Source: Cohnella sp. WQ 127256 (GTDB lineage: Bacteria > Bacillota > Bacilli > Paenibacillales > Paenibacillaceae). From it: a stretch of 64,000 nt of DNA. Made by a program: the position numbers and the translations under genes. Location: assembly GCF_024519285.1 (NCBI RefSeq), contig NZ_JAMZCY010000001.1:682001-746000 (forward strand), written 5' to 3'. This document shows, piece after piece, positions 18,738-27,762 of the stretch (its first letter is position 1; each line of letters starts with the position of its first letter). The notes beneath the pieces are model-generated. The model was given only the letters and a program-made list of their open reading frames with translations. It did no database searches and was not told the DNA's origin.

Positions 18738-18761
18738 GGAAAGCCCCGCTTGAGGCTTTCC
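18738..18761 (-). other. Intercistronic stem-loop between binding protein and permease genes
   Basis: An 8-bp perfect stem GGAAAGCC/GGCTTTCC with an 8-nt loop, extendable by G-C pairs. It has no T run on the minus strand, so it is more likely an mRNA-stabilising or partial-attenuation element that lets the binding protein be made in excess. Confidence 0.6.
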
Positions 18762-18812
18762 TCCCATTATGATGGATTCTAGTTTGTTTGTTAGGCTATC
18801 GTCTGAGTAGGT

Positions 18813-20147
18813 TTACTTGGAAGCTTTGGCTTTTGCCCATTTGGTGTTCAAATCAGCAAGGATATCCTCAACCTTCTTGCCTGTCATCATATCCTGGCCG
18901 ATAGCTTTAACATCAAGCTGGATCGCATTCGTAATTCGTGTGTATTCCGAATCTCCCGGAATATAGCTGAATATCTCATTTTGGTTGCTTGCGTAGAAAG
19001 TTTTAAGAAACGGAACATTAGATTCAACACCTTCGAACGTGGAAACCAGCTTCTGTGCATCGATATAGGTTTGGTAAACATCGGGAGAGAAGAACCAAGT
19101 CAAGAACGCTTTTGCTTCTTCCTGATGATCGGAGCCGTTCGTAATGCCGTAGAAATGATCGGTGAACATCATGATCTTAAGTGGCTCACTATCGGTCTCT
19201 CGATAAGGCATTGGGAAGGCGGCAAGGTCATCGATGTTGCCAACCTTGGACTCGTAAGTAGGTGCAAACCATAAACCGGCAGCGACAACTGCAGCTTGCT
19301 TGGAAGTAAATAGATCAGTTGCTTGATCCCAGCTAATGCCAAGCGGATCACGTCCCATTACTTTGCTGGCATACAATTGCTCGATTTGCTTGTAAGCTTT
19401 GAAGAAAGGTTTTCCTTCTGTGAAAGGCTGATCATCTTGAGCGATATCGCTCAAATAGCTTTCCGAGCCTGAAACAATCTGTGGCAGGAATTCGTTGAAC
19501 GGATAATCCGGCCAAGCATCTTTTCCACCCATCGCGTATGGAGTGTATTTACCGTTATCCTTGATCTTCTGCAGTACATCGAGGAATTGCGGCCAAGTTG
19601 TAGGCACTTGTAAATTAAGCTCCTTGAATATGCTTGGGTGATAATAAACGAGTTCTGGGAAAGCCATCATCGGTACAGCATACGTTTTGTTGTCAATGGC
19701 GAATTTGCTGGCGTATTTGTTTTTGGCTAAATAAGCTTCGCCATCAAGCGGTAGGAGCTGCTCTTGAAAATCATGTAGCCAGTTCGGCTTCAATCCCATA
19801 ATATCTGGTAGCTCGTTGCCGGTCGCGCGAACCTTCATTGCTTGCAGATAGTCCCCATCAGATTTGAACGTTTCGAGCTCGACTTTGACATTGGGAGCTA
19901 CTGTGGTATATTCTTTGACTTTTTCATCGAGATAAGTAAGGAAGTCATTGTTGACATCCCAGATTGCCATTTTCAATGTAACCTTATCTTTGCTAGCAGT
20001 CGTAGTTGCAGATTGCGAAGCTGTTGGTGTTGAAGCCTTCGGCGATACTGTTCCTTGGTCGTTATTGGTACTACCGCATGCTGCAAGAACTGTGAATGAA
20101 GCCAGAATGGTCGTGAGCAATAACGCGATCCGTGAATTTTTCTTCAT
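18813..20147 (-). CDS. Sugar ABC transporter substrate-binding lipoprotein
   Basis: 444 residues. A type II signal peptide ends at the lipobox VLAAC (Cys24), followed by a Ser/Thr/Ala-rich linker to about residue 52 and a family 1 extracellular solute-binding fold (LKMAIWDVNNDFLTYLDEK, then LPDIMGLKPNWLHDFQ). It captures a sugar outside the membrane for the two permeases downstream. Two cre-like sites lie 26-72 nt before the start, so glucose repression through CcpA is likely. It follows the YesM/YesN-type regulator pair on the same strand; such pairs usually control the adjacent importer. Confidence 0.93.
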   Translation of the reverse strand: MKKNSRIALLLTTILASFTVLAACGSTNNDQGTVSPKASTPTASQSATTTASKDKVTLKMAIWDVNNDFLTYLDEKVKEYTTVAPNVKVELETFKSDGDYLQAMKVRATGNELPDIMGLKPNWLHDFQEQLLPLDGEAYLAKNKYASKFAIDNKTYAVPMMAFPELVYYHPSIFKELNLQVPTTWPQFLDVLQKIKDNGKYTPYAMGGKDAWPDYPFNEFLPQIVSGSESYLSDIAQDDQPFTEGKPFFKAYKQIEQLYASKVMGRDPLGISWDQATDLFTSKQAAVVAAGLWFAPTYESKVGNIDDLAAFPMPYRETDSEPLKIMMFTDHFYGITNGSDHQEEAKAFLTWFFSPDVYQTYIDAQKLVSTFEGVESNVPFLKTFYASNQNEIFSYIPGDSEYTRITNAIQLDVKAIGQDMMTGKKVEDILADLNTKWAKAKASK

Positions 20148-20172
20148 CTTTGTAACCCTCCCAATGTATTTG

Positions 20173-20186
20173 TGTAATCGCTTTCG
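20173..20186 (-). promoter_or_regulatory. cre-like CcpA site (proximal)
   Basis: TGTAATCGCTTTCG on the plus strand matches the consensus TGWAANCGNTNWCA at 13 of 14 positions. It is 26 nt before the binding-protein start. Confidence 0.6.
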
Positions 20187-20205
20187 AGATTGATTTTATC
20201 GGGAA

Positions 20206-20219
20206 TGGAGACGCTTTCA
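20206..20219 (-). promoter_or_regulatory. cre-like CcpA site (distal)
   Basis: TGGAGACGCTTTCA matches the cre consensus at 12 of 14 positions. It starts exactly 33 bp from the proximal site, about three helical turns, so both would face the same side of the DNA. Confidence 0.45.
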
Positions 20220-20275
20220 TATGAACGTTCTTGTTCTTTTCTTCTCTCTTTTTATTGTTGACGATGAGAATAACG

Positions 20276-21889
20276 TCATTTGGACAATTGTTCATCCCGA
20301 TATTCTAACGGGGTCTTACCGGTAACCTTTTTGAAAATTTTACTGAAGTGTCCTTGATTTGGGTAACCAACCTTCTCCGCAATCTCATAGATCTTCATTC
20401 CACTGCTCATAAATTGAATCGCTTTTTCAACCCTTTTCCGCGCGATATATTCGATGAAGGTTTCTCCGGTTTCCTTGGCAAATATTTTGCTTAAATAGCT
20501 TTCACTGATGCCAGCGGCCTCGCTAGCTCTCGACAAGGAAATCGGTTCGTGATAATGCCTATCGATCCATTTTTTCACCTTTTCGACTAGAGGTGGTGAA
20601 TTTTCCATGATGCGTTTTCTCGGATCGATGCTGTCAAAGACGGTTTGAATGAGTGATCGAAACCAAATGTTAAGCTGCGCGACATGCTCGAAAAGAACCA
20701 AGTGCTCAAGGGGGGACTCCTGTTCACCAATCGTTGTCCATGTCATCCCCTTGGAATAAAGCAGGGAGCTGATATCCCACAGCAATGCTTGGTACACTTG
20801 TAGCGTCTTCTCGACAGGTACTCCACAACCATTTGCGAGGGTATCTAAGCCTTGCTCTAGCATCCTTTGCCAGTCGGGATTGCCGAGTTCTAAATGATTA
20901 ACAATTCCGGGTGCATCCCAAATCAATGGGTTGAGCTTACTCGGATAGAGAGCGACATCCTCTTCGAAGTAGGCTCGTCCAGAACCGAGATAGAACTTTG
21001 TCTCTGCCCAGTGCTTAGCTTGTTTGTAATGCTCCCCCCATGAGGAATAAGGACCACAAACACGCGAAATGCCTAAAGTAGCTCCTAGATTCATGTAATC
21101 CCGAATATGGCTAATGATTTTGTTTGCCATCTCAGTGATGATTTCCCGTGTCTGCAACTCTCCCATTTGTCCAGGGATGCGTAACAATATAGCATATTCC
21201 CACAAGCTTACGCGGGTGATGACACAATCCAACCGGTATCCACCCGCTACCTGGCGGATCGAATGAGAGATCAAGCGGCTCCGCTGTTTCTCCAAATCTC
21301 GATTCGCAATAGGTGGACCTCGGTCGATGAATAGACTGCAAAGAATGTACTGTGAGCCAGTGGTAGACAGCAACCATTCAGAAGCGACCTGGTTATCTTG
21401 GGCGGGGATTTCTTCAGAAAAGAGGATGGAAAGTAAGGTTTCCTCTTTCGTTTGTTCTGCGAGTGCGAGGCTTTCTCTTTGCTTCTGCTCATAGACATCG
21501 TTAACCGTAGCGATTCTAGTAACTGTCTTTAGTATCACTTCTCCGACGTGCTCTGCATTCAAATCCTCTTTGATGATATAGTCGTAAACTCCGTACATGA
21601 AAGCTTGACGAACGTATTCGTATTGAGAATAAGCGCTAAGCACGATTACGGCGATTTTTTGACCCTCGTCTGATTCCCGGAGCTTCTTCAGAAACTCAAT
21701 GCCAGATAGGATAGGCATCTGGATGTCCGCAATGACTAAGTCAATGCGAAGGGAGGGGATCAACCTGAGGGCGTCCTGGCCGTTGGAAGCTTCGCCTACG
21801 ATCTCACAGTTGTACTCCTCCCAACAAATAAGCTCTCTTAATGCCAATCTATAAATGGGTTCATCATCAACGATTAATACTTTTAGCAT
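20276..21889 (-). CDS. YesN-type response regulator (REC + AraC HTH)
   Basis: 537 residues. The receiver domain (MLKVLIVDDEPIYRLALREL, phospho-acceptor Asp in VIADIQMPILSG, about residue 54) is followed by a long central region and a C-terminal AraC-type double HTH (ISLSRASEAAGISESYLSKIF and IYEIAEKVGYPNQGHFSKIF). Start: ATG 21889, with GAGAGG at a good distance; an ATG three codons upstream is too close to it. The gene overlaps the kinase gene by 23 bp. Proteins of this type activate sugar-uptake operons when phosphorylated by their YesM partner; the importer genes follow directly. Confidence 0.92.
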   Translation of the reverse strand: MLKVLIVDDEPIYRLALRELICWEEYNCEIVGEASNGQDALRLIPSLRIDLVIADIQMPILSGIEFLKKLRESDEGQKIAVIVLSAYSQYEYVRQAFMYGVYDYIIKEDLNAEHVGEVILKTVTRIATVNDVYEQKQRESLALAEQTKEETLLSILFSEEIPAQDNQVASEWLLSTTGSQYILCSLFIDRGPPIANRDLEKQRSRLISHSIRQVAGGYRLDCVITRVSLWEYAILLRIPGQMGELQTREIITEMANKIISHIRDYMNLGATLGISRVCGPYSSWGEHYKQAKHWAETKFYLGSGRAYFEEDVALYPSKLNPLIWDAPGIVNHLELGNPDWQRMLEQGLDTLANGCGVPVEKTLQVYQALLWDISSLLYSKGMTWTTIGEQESPLEHLVLFEHVAQLNIWFRSLIQTVFDSIDPRKRIMENSPPLVEKVKKWIDRHYHEPISLSRASEAAGISESYLSKIFAKETGETFIEYIARKRVEKAIQFMSSGMKIYEIAEKVGYPNQGHFSKIFKKVTGKTPLEYRDEQLSK

Positions 21890-23681
21890 GGCCGCCATCC
21901 TCTCGAAGTATAGGCAAGACAACCGTAACGATTGTGCCCTTATATTGTTCGCTTTCGATCGTAACGCCATAGGATGATCCATAATTCAACCTAAGTCTGT
22001 CATGAACGTTTTTTAGTCCGATCCCGTTAAAGCTTTCTTGAATGTTGGATTCCTTCGATTCCAGCAGTTGTTGAAGCACTTCTGGGCTCATGCCCCTACC
22101 GTTGTCGCGAATGACAATTTGGAAATTGTTGTTGGAGGTAGCTCCAGTAACTTGAATCCAACCTCTTGATTCTCGTTCGTGAAGCCCATGAATGATCGCA
22201 TTTTCAACGATGGGTTGCAGGAGAAGCTTTAAGATCTGAATGGATCTCGCCTCTGGAGCGATATCGTAATGAATGTCAAATTGGTCGCCATAGCGAATTT
22301 TCATAATCTGTACATAGTAGTCGAGTAGCTTAATTTCTTCTTCGACGGTTGTATACATGCCCCCTCGATTAAAAGCGGATGAGAGTAGCTTTGTTAGTGC
22401 TTCGGTCATTTTATGGATGTTACCCGCATTTGAGATGCTGGCCATCAGCTTAATCGTGTTTAAAGTGTTTAACAGAAAATGCGGGTTGATCTGCGATTGG
22501 AGCGCGGCGATCTCCGCGAGTCGCTTCTGGGTTTCCTTATCTTCGATCTCTTGGATAGATGCTTTTAATTGGGACACCATCTCATTAAATGTAACGCCAA
22601 GGATGTAGGTTTCTACGGGACCGGATTCCTTAATTTTTGCTTTTAGATTACCGGCTTTAACGGACGCCATCTGATTGACTAGCGAGCCAATTGGTTTGAC
22701 GATACTTCGAACGAATAAATAGGAAACAAGTAGGAATACGATTAATGCTGCTGTTGATAGAATGAGTATTCTTTTGTACATGGCATTGGTTTGTTCAAGC
22801 ATATTGCTGTAGGAGTAAATTTGTATGTATTTATAGCCTTGGTCGGAGGATCTGTAAACGATGAAAGACTGCTGCCCATCGATATTTTCCACGTAATGAC
22901 CGCTTGTCCCCTGGATGGCTTGCTGGAAGTGAGGATCATCCCGAATTCCGTTCCTCATCGCAGCTTCATTCGTAGAAGCTAGGACGGAGCCCGAAGCATT
23001 GAGTACGAAGCTGTCCCCCGCATCGGATACCTTAGTCTTGAGCAGCTCCGTGATTTCTCGTGCTTTAAACACGAAATAGATCATTTCGACTTTGAAGAAT
23101 GACGTGCTGTAGTTAGGAGCGACAGCAACGCTAATGAATTCATTATCGTTGGAGAACAAGCTTGAGTTCGTTTCGACGCCCATAATAAATACCTTGTTTT
23201 TGTTTTGCAGCACCTCTTTGTACCAATCCTGGTTACGCATCAGCTTTTCGTCGATTGTTATGTTTTGTTTGTAGCTGTCTAATCCTTGATCGTTAAAAGT
23301 GAACATGATGGATATGACGTCGGGGGTATAGTGGAAGTAACTATGTAGATTCGATTCTAGCTTTCGACTTAGTTCTAGTTGGTTCTGCTTGGTTTCAGAA
23401 AAATGGACGGACGATGCGGCAGTAATCATCTCACGGTCGTTTGCAATCGTAGCAATCGTATTCTTCATCAATCTGAGCTTCGAATCTACTGTATAGGAGA
23501 CTTGCTCTAATGTCTGCATAGCACGGGAGGTTGCGTTATCTAAGAGGATAGTATTGAACGATTTGACGAAATAGCCGGAGATCAACGTAATTGGAAGCGA
23601 TATCATAATTACGAAAGAGACGATCAGGATGGTTGAGATTTTCCATCTCTTACGATGGGGAGATTTCAATGGCTGTGGCAT
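21867..23681 (-). CDS. YesM-type sensor histidine kinase
   Basis: 604 residues: TM1 at about 17-38, a large extracytoplasmic dCache-like sensor, TM2 at about 300-320, HAMP (PIGSLVNQMASVKAGNLKAK), the His_kinase domain with the phospho-acceptor in QINPHFLLNTLNTIKLM, and a HATPase_c domain (N box PIVENAIIHGL, G box DNGRGMSP, G2 GIGLKNVHDRL). It likely senses extracellular sugar or its binding protein and phosphorylates the YesN-type regulator. It is the first gene of the five-gene minus-strand unit. A weak cre-like sequence (AGTAAGCGTTAATA, 12 of 14) sits at 23702-23715, just before the start. Confidence 0.92.
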   Translation of the reverse strand: MPQPLKSPHRKRWKISTILIVSFVIMISLPITLISGYFVKSFNTILLDNATSRAMQTLEQVSYTVDSKLRLMKNTIATIANDREMITAASSVHFSETKQNQLELSRKLESNLHSYFHYTPDVISIMFTFNDQGLDSYKQNITIDEKLMRNQDWYKEVLQNKNKVFIMGVETNSSLFSNDNEFISVAVAPNYSTSFFKVEMIYFVFKAREITELLKTKVSDAGDSFVLNASGSVLASTNEAAMRNGIRDDPHFQQAIQGTSGHYVENIDGQQSFIVYRSSDQGYKYIQIYSYSNMLEQTNAMYKRILILSTAALIVFLLVSYLFVRSIVKPIGSLVNQMASVKAGNLKAKIKESGPVETYILGVTFNEMVSQLKASIQEIEDKETQKRLAEIAALQSQINPHFLLNTLNTIKLMASISNAGNIHKMTEALTKLLSSAFNRGGMYTTVEEEIKLLDYYVQIMKIRYGDQFDIHYDIAPEARSIQILKLLLQPIVENAIIHGLHERESRGWIQVTGATSNNNFQIVIRDNGRGMSPEVLQQLLESKESNIQESFNGIGLKNVHDRLRLNYGSSYGVTIESEQYKGTIVTVVLPILREDGGHAKSINR

Positions 23682-23920
23682 GGGATTCCCTCATTCCGAT
23701 AAGTAAGCGTTAATAATTGTATACAATAGCACTCTACTCTAAGTTTCGACAAGACCGTAACGAAGGACTGTGCATTTTAGGGTAATCACGTTGGATTTGC
23801 TTGGTGATTTTAGATAATCTATAGGTGGAGATGAACGCACAGACTGGACAGTTGAGTAAAGCTCCGTTATTGTTGGCTATATATAGAAAGATGCTACACC
23901 ACAGAAGAAGGAGCTTATTA

Positions 23921-25366
23921 ATGAGTGAGAAAAGCTTTAATGACTATAAATTAAGTGAAGAGATCATCCGGGCTTTGGCTAGCTTGGGCTATACAGAGCC
24001 GACGGATGTTCAGAATAAAGTGATACCTGTGGCACTTACGAAGAAAGATATCGCAGTGAAGGCGCGTACGGGAAGTGGTAAAACTGCGGCTTTCGGCATT
24101 CCCATCTGCGAGATGGTGGAGTGGGAGGAGAATAAACCACAAGCCTTGATCTTAACGCCTACTCGTGAGCTTGCTGCGCAAGTGAAGGAGGACATCACTA
24201 ACTTCGGCAGATTTAAGCGGATTAAGGCAGCTGCTGTCTATGGTAGAGAGTCCTTTGCGAAGCAAATGGCTGAATTAAAACAGAAAACACACGTCGTTGT
24301 AGGTACACCAGGGCGCGTGTTAGATCATATTGGTAGAGATACTATCGAGCTAGATCAAGTGAAGTACCTGGTCATCGACGAAGCGGACGAGATGTTGAAT
24401 ATGGGCTTTATCGAGCAGGTGGAGAAGATTATTCAGAAGCTTCCCAAGAACAGAGTAACGCTGCTCTTCTCCGCAACCTTACCGAAGGACGTAGAGAAGC
24501 TCTGCCACAAATACATGAGAAATCCTATCGATATCGAGATTCAACCGCCGACAACAGCTTCGACGCAAATCGATCATTCCCTCATTACAGTGAGAGAGGA
24601 CGACAAGTTTCTGCTGCTTAAGGACATTCTCATTGTAGAAAATCCAGATAGCTGCATCATATTCGGCCGAACTCAAGAGCATGTAGACAACATAAACAAG
24701 CAGCTAGAAGAGTGGGGCTACACCTGCGGTAAAATCCATGGAGGCATGGAGCAGGAGGATCGGTTTAAGGTTATGAATGAGTTCAGAAGAGGGGAATTCC
24801 GCTTCCTAGTTGCGACAGACGTGGCTGCGAGAGGGATTGATATTGATAACATCACACATGTTATTAATTATAACCTCCCAATGGAGAAGGAAAGTTACGT
24901 GCATCGGACAGGCAGAACGGGCCGCGCGGGTAAAACGGGTAAAGCGATCTCTTTTGCCACACCAAATGAGGATAAGTTTTTAGCTGAAATTGAGGGCTAT
25001 ATCGGGTTTGAAATCCGCCGTAGGAAAGCACCTTCTACGGAAGAAGTGGCACTAAGAATGGAAGCGTTCGAAGCGAAAAGGAATACGCAGCCGACGATCA
25101 AAAAGGATAAGAACGAGCAATTAAACAAAGAAATTTTGAAGCTTTACTTTAATGGTGGCAAGAAGAAAAAGCTTAGAGCTGTAGACTTCGTCGGTACTAT
25201 TGCTAAGCTAGAGGGTGTGACAGCCGAAGACATTGGGATCATTACGATTCAGGACCTCGTTACTTATGTGGATATTCTGAATGGCAAAGGTCCGCTTGTG
25301 CTAAAAGCGATGAAGACAACAACGGTTAAAGGCAAGCTGCTGAAGGTTTATGAGGCGAACAAGTAA
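23921..25366 (+). CDS. dbpA: DEAD-box RNA helicase, DbpA/YxiN type
   Basis: 481 residues, close to B. subtilis DbpA (YxiN, 479). Motifs in order: a Q-motif region ([14 protein letters not shown]), motif [20 protein letters not shown], motif [10 protein letters not shown], motif III SAT, and [11 protein letters not shown] then [11 protein letters not shown] in the second RecA domain. The C-terminal 75 residues match the DbpA RNA-binding domain ([20 protein letters not shown]), which targets hairpin 92 of 23S rRNA. I chose ATG 23921, preceded by AAGGAG; in-frame codons upstream lack a ribosome site. Involved in 50S assembly. Ends at a terminator. Confidence 0.93.
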   Translation: MSEKSFNDYKLSEEIIRALASLGYTEPTDVQNKVIPVALTKKDIAVKARTGSGKTAAFGIPICEMVEWEENKPQALILTPTRELAAQVKEDITNFGRFKRIKAAAVYGRESFAKQMAELKQKTHVVVGTPGRVLDHIGRDTIELDQVKYLVIDEADEMLNMGFIEQVEKIIQKLPKNRVTLLFSATLPKDVEKLCHKYMRNPIDIEIQPPTTASTQIDHSLITVREDDKFLLLKDILIVENPDSCIIFGRTQEHVDNINKQLEEWGYTCGKIHGGMEQEDRFKVMNEFRRGEFRFLVATDVAARGIDIDNITHVINYNLPMEKESYVHRTGRTGRAGKTGKAISFATPNEDKFLAEIEGYIGFEIRRRKAPSTEEVALRMEAFEAKRNTQPTIKKDKNEQLNKEILKLYFNGGKKKKLRAVDFVGTIAKLEGVTAEDIGIITIQDLVTYVDILNGKGPLVLKAMKTTTVKGKLLKVYEANK

Positions 25367-25413
25367 ATTTGTGATCCACCTAATCAATACGAATTGAATT
25401 GATAACGAATGGT

Positions 25414-25450
25414 AAAGGGGCGTCAGGGAAACCTGTCGGCCCTTTTTTTT
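25414..25450 (+). terminator. Terminator after dbpA
   Basis: A 13-bp stem with two mismatches (AAGGGGCGTCAGG with CCTGTCGGCCCTT), a GAAA-type loop and eight T. Confidence 0.85.
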
Positions 25451-25738
25451 GTGTTCAACAAAATCATGATTCAAATGCTAGTGTAACTTATGTTAACGCT
25501 AATAAAAACGTACAATTTCATAAATTGAATGAAATTACAGGAAAAAACTTTAAATTACTAGTATAAATCTCTAAAGACTTTCGTGATCTTATGTTATATT
25601 ATATTACATGTATAATAAAATAATCACCGATCCAACCGATATGTCACGTTAGTTCACTTTCGAATATGCACAAATGTTCTTATATTTAGCTGTATTTCCT
25701 CTTATCCTAATAAGGACATACAAGAAGGAGATAAATCC
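25451..25738 (+). promoter_or_regulatory. AT-rich upstream region of the PucR gene
   Basis: 288 bp without an ORF or a stable hairpin. TATAAT at 25611-25616 is a possible -10 box but no good -35 lies at the right distance. AAGGAG at 25725-25730 is the ribosome site of the next gene. I see nothing else. Confidence 0.3.
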
Positions 25739-27421
25739 ATGGCCATGCGCAATGATAATGTCACACGGAGCCAAGTGGAGGAAGCTGGGTTTACCGTTAA
25801 GGATTTACTAGCCATTCCGCTGCTTAAAGAGGCACGTCTGATTACGGGTGATCAAGGCATTCACCGGGCAATAACCCAGGTTAATGTGGTGGAGCACCTT
25901 GATGGCAACCTTTCTTCTTGGATTAGGCCTGGACAATTCCTAATGCTTACGGGCTCATCCTTGAAGGACGAACCTCAGAGGCTTCATAAATTAGTGTCGG
26001 AGCTTATGTTGAATGGGGCTGTCGCTCTAGCGTTCAAAACGAATCTGTATAACGATGAATGGTCATCGGATTTTATGATGAATGCTAGATTGCTTGGCTT
26101 GCCACTCATCGAGTTACCTGGAGAAATTGTTATTTCGGAACTGTCCAACTTGATTATGGAGCGAGTTCTAGCGCAGGAAATTTCTCAATATGCGGAGTTG
26201 CAAAATCGTATACAGAGTATGACTAGCTTACTTATGGGAGGAAGCGGTCTATACACTTACTTGGATGCCATGGAGGATACGTTAGGAAACCCCGTTGTAG
26301 TCGTTCGGGAAAATGACCAGCCTTGGATGTCGCGAGGTCTTCGAAGTGCAGAACCAACGGAAATATGGCCGCTATTGCAATCGCTCGCGTTTCGGCAAGT
26401 TGCGCGTGGGTCGAGTACAGGGTTTATGCTTGTGGAGAAAGCGTATCAAATCTATGTGAAACAAATATCAACTCATAAGATGAAACAAGCTTACTTGGTG
26501 TTAGTTCAGCGGAATCGAGATATTCAGCCGCTTGATGCACTTAGTTTAGATCGACTGGCCTCGCTTACTGGATTGGAGTTAGCAAACCTAGAGGCTGTGC
26601 GAGAGATCGAAGGGAAATATCTCGAACAGTTTATGCAGGATTGGCTGTCGGGTAAAATTGTTTCGGAAGCGGATTGGAAGCTTAGGGCTGAAGTTTGTGG
26701 TTGCATGATTCCAGAGGGGATGCCGAAATGTGCGTTTTTAGTAGGGTTGCAGGCTTCAGTGACTCCAGAGAATGTCCGTGACATCGCTAGAAGACTTCGT
26801 TCCGAAAGATTCAATAGTGTGGATACGTTACTCGCTACAGCTATTGGAGATCAACTGGCAGTAGTCATTTCGATTCCACCTAACCTATACGGAGCATCAG
26901 ACCGGGATGAAGCGATCTCGCAATTAATGGGAAAGCTCCTTCAAGAGCTTCGTACATTTGTTGGAGACCGAGAATTAAAGTTATTCGTGGGAAAAATAAT
27001 TGAGCGTGAAGACAGACTACAAGCAAGCTGGGCTCAAGCGAAACGTGCGAAGCAAGTGGCTGAGGTATGTAGATTGCCAGGAGAGATCGTTACGTATGAT
27101 CGTTTAGGTGTTTATTCTCTCCTCTATTTGATCCCCTCCGGCGATGAGAGGGAACAATTTATAAGTCGATTCATGGTCCCTTTGCAGCTTGCAGATCGCA
27201 AAGGTGGCGGGCGTCTACTGGAGACTTTGGATATGTTCTTCCAATGCAACGGCAATATTAAGCTAACCTCAGAGAAGCTGTTCGCTCATTACAATACAGT
27301 CGTCTATCGGCTGGAGAAGATTCAATCAATCCTTGGCATCTCCTTAGATGATCCTGAAGAACGACTACAGCTGCAATTAACATTAAAGCTGGGTCAGATT
27401 ACACCGTCAATTTCCGGTTAA
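25739..27421 (+). CDS. PucR-family transcriptional regulator
   Basis: 560 residues. The N-terminal PucR domain (FTVKDLLAIPLLKEARLITG, about 18-140) is followed by a GGDEF-like/coiled middle and a C-terminal PucR helix-turn-helix (LLETLDMFFQCNGNIKLTSE, then YNTVVYRLEKI, about 490-540). Family members regulate purine catabolism, amino acid or polyhydroxyalkanoate genes. The target here is unclear because the neighbours are unrelated: it stands alone between a terminator and a large inverted repeat. Start ATG is supported by AAGGAG 8 nt upstream. Confidence 0.9.
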   Translation: MAMRNDNVTRSQVEEAGFTVKDLLAIPLLKEARLITGDQGIHRAITQVNVVEHLDGNLSSWIRPGQFLMLTGSSLKDEPQRLHKLVSELMLNGAVALAFKTNLYNDEWSSDFMMNARLLGLPLIELPGEIVISELSNLIMERVLAQEISQYAELQNRIQSMTSLLMGGSGLYTYLDAMEDTLGNPVVVVRENDQPWMSRGLRSAEPTEIWPLLQSLAFRQVARGSSTGFMLVEKAYQIYVKQISTHKMKQAYLVLVQRNRDIQPLDALSLDRLASLTGLELANLEAVREIEGKYLEQFMQDWLSGKIVSEADWKLRAEVCGCMIPEGMPKCAFLVGLQASVTPENVRDIARRLRSERFNSVDTLLATAIGDQLAVVISIPPNLYGASDRDEAISQLMGKLLQELRTFVGDRELKLFVGKIIEREDRLQASWAQAKRAKQVAEVCRLPGEIVTYDRLGVYSLLYLIPSGDEREQFISRFMVPLQLADRKGGGRLLETLDMFFQCNGNIKLTSEKLFAHYNTVVYRLEKIQSILGISLDDPEERLQLQLTLKLGQITPSISG

Positions 27422-27439
27422 CGTGAGGAATGCAAACGT

Positions 27440-27483
27440 GAGGCTGTCTCAGAAAGTCAATCCAGACTTTCTAAGACAGCCTC
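27440..27483. terminator. Large inverted repeat between convergent genes
   Basis: 19-nt arms GAGGCTGTCTCAGAAAGTC and GACTTTCTAAGACAGCCTC (27440-27458, 27465-27483) with one mismatch and a 6-nt loop. There is no long T run, but its location between the convergent PucR and YjcZ genes points to a terminator. Confidence 0.7.
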
Positions 27484-27505
27484 ATCGTAGGTTTAGGTCT
27501 TTAGG

Positions 27506-27646
27506 TTAGTGACCAGCCCGAAGGATGATAACCAAAAGAATGAAGAGAACTAATGCGAATGCCGCTGCGCCCATACCGCCTCCGACTGGACCTGGAGTTG
27601 GACCACAACCACAACCTGCACCTGCACCTGCTACTGGATAACCCAT
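27506..27646 (-). CDS. YjcZ-family sporulation protein
   Basis: 46-residue protein: a Gly/Ala/Cys-rich start (MGYPVAGAGAGCGCGPTPGP), then GGGMGAAAFALVLFILLVIIL as one membrane segment and RAGH at the end. This is the pattern of YjcZ/SscA-type small spore-coat-assembly proteins, abundant in Paenibacillus. AGGAGGTC lies 9-10 nt before the ATG. It is too short for most gene finders. A 19-bp dyad (27674-27692) lies upstream. Function in the family is a role in spore formation; the details are not known. Confidence 0.85.
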   Translation of the reverse strand: MGYPVAGAGAGCGCGPTPGPVGGGMGAAAFALVLFILLVIILRAGH

Positions 27647-27673
27647 TGTTAAAGACCTCCTGGATTCATGTGT

Positions 27674-27692
27674 TTGTGATGGCGAATCACAA
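27674..27692. promoter_or_regulatory. Dyad upstream of yjcZ-like gene
   Basis: TTGTGAT-N5-ATCACAA, a perfect 7-bp dyad 28 nt before the yjcZ-like start. It could be an operator or a short mRNA hairpin in the leader. Confidence 0.4.
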
Positions 27693-27762
27693 TGTCAGCA
27701 TATGGTCGGGGGCATGTGAAATCCTGTATGTTTGTACCGGGAGGACGAATATTCGATGCTTT

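Noticed and set aside
27440-27483. Terminal repeat of an insertion sequence
   Set aside because: There is no transposase, no second copy in the window and no target duplication; its site between convergent genes fits a terminator.
27643-27680. Sigma-K promoter before the yjcZ-like gene
   Set aside because: CATATGCTG occurs upstream (near 27700) but no mACm box lies 15-17 nt before it.
27695-27715. ATG CCC CCG start on the minus strand resembling a gerPF beginning
   Set aside because: It stops after six codons and has no ribosome binding site; no further GerPF sequence is seen in any frame.
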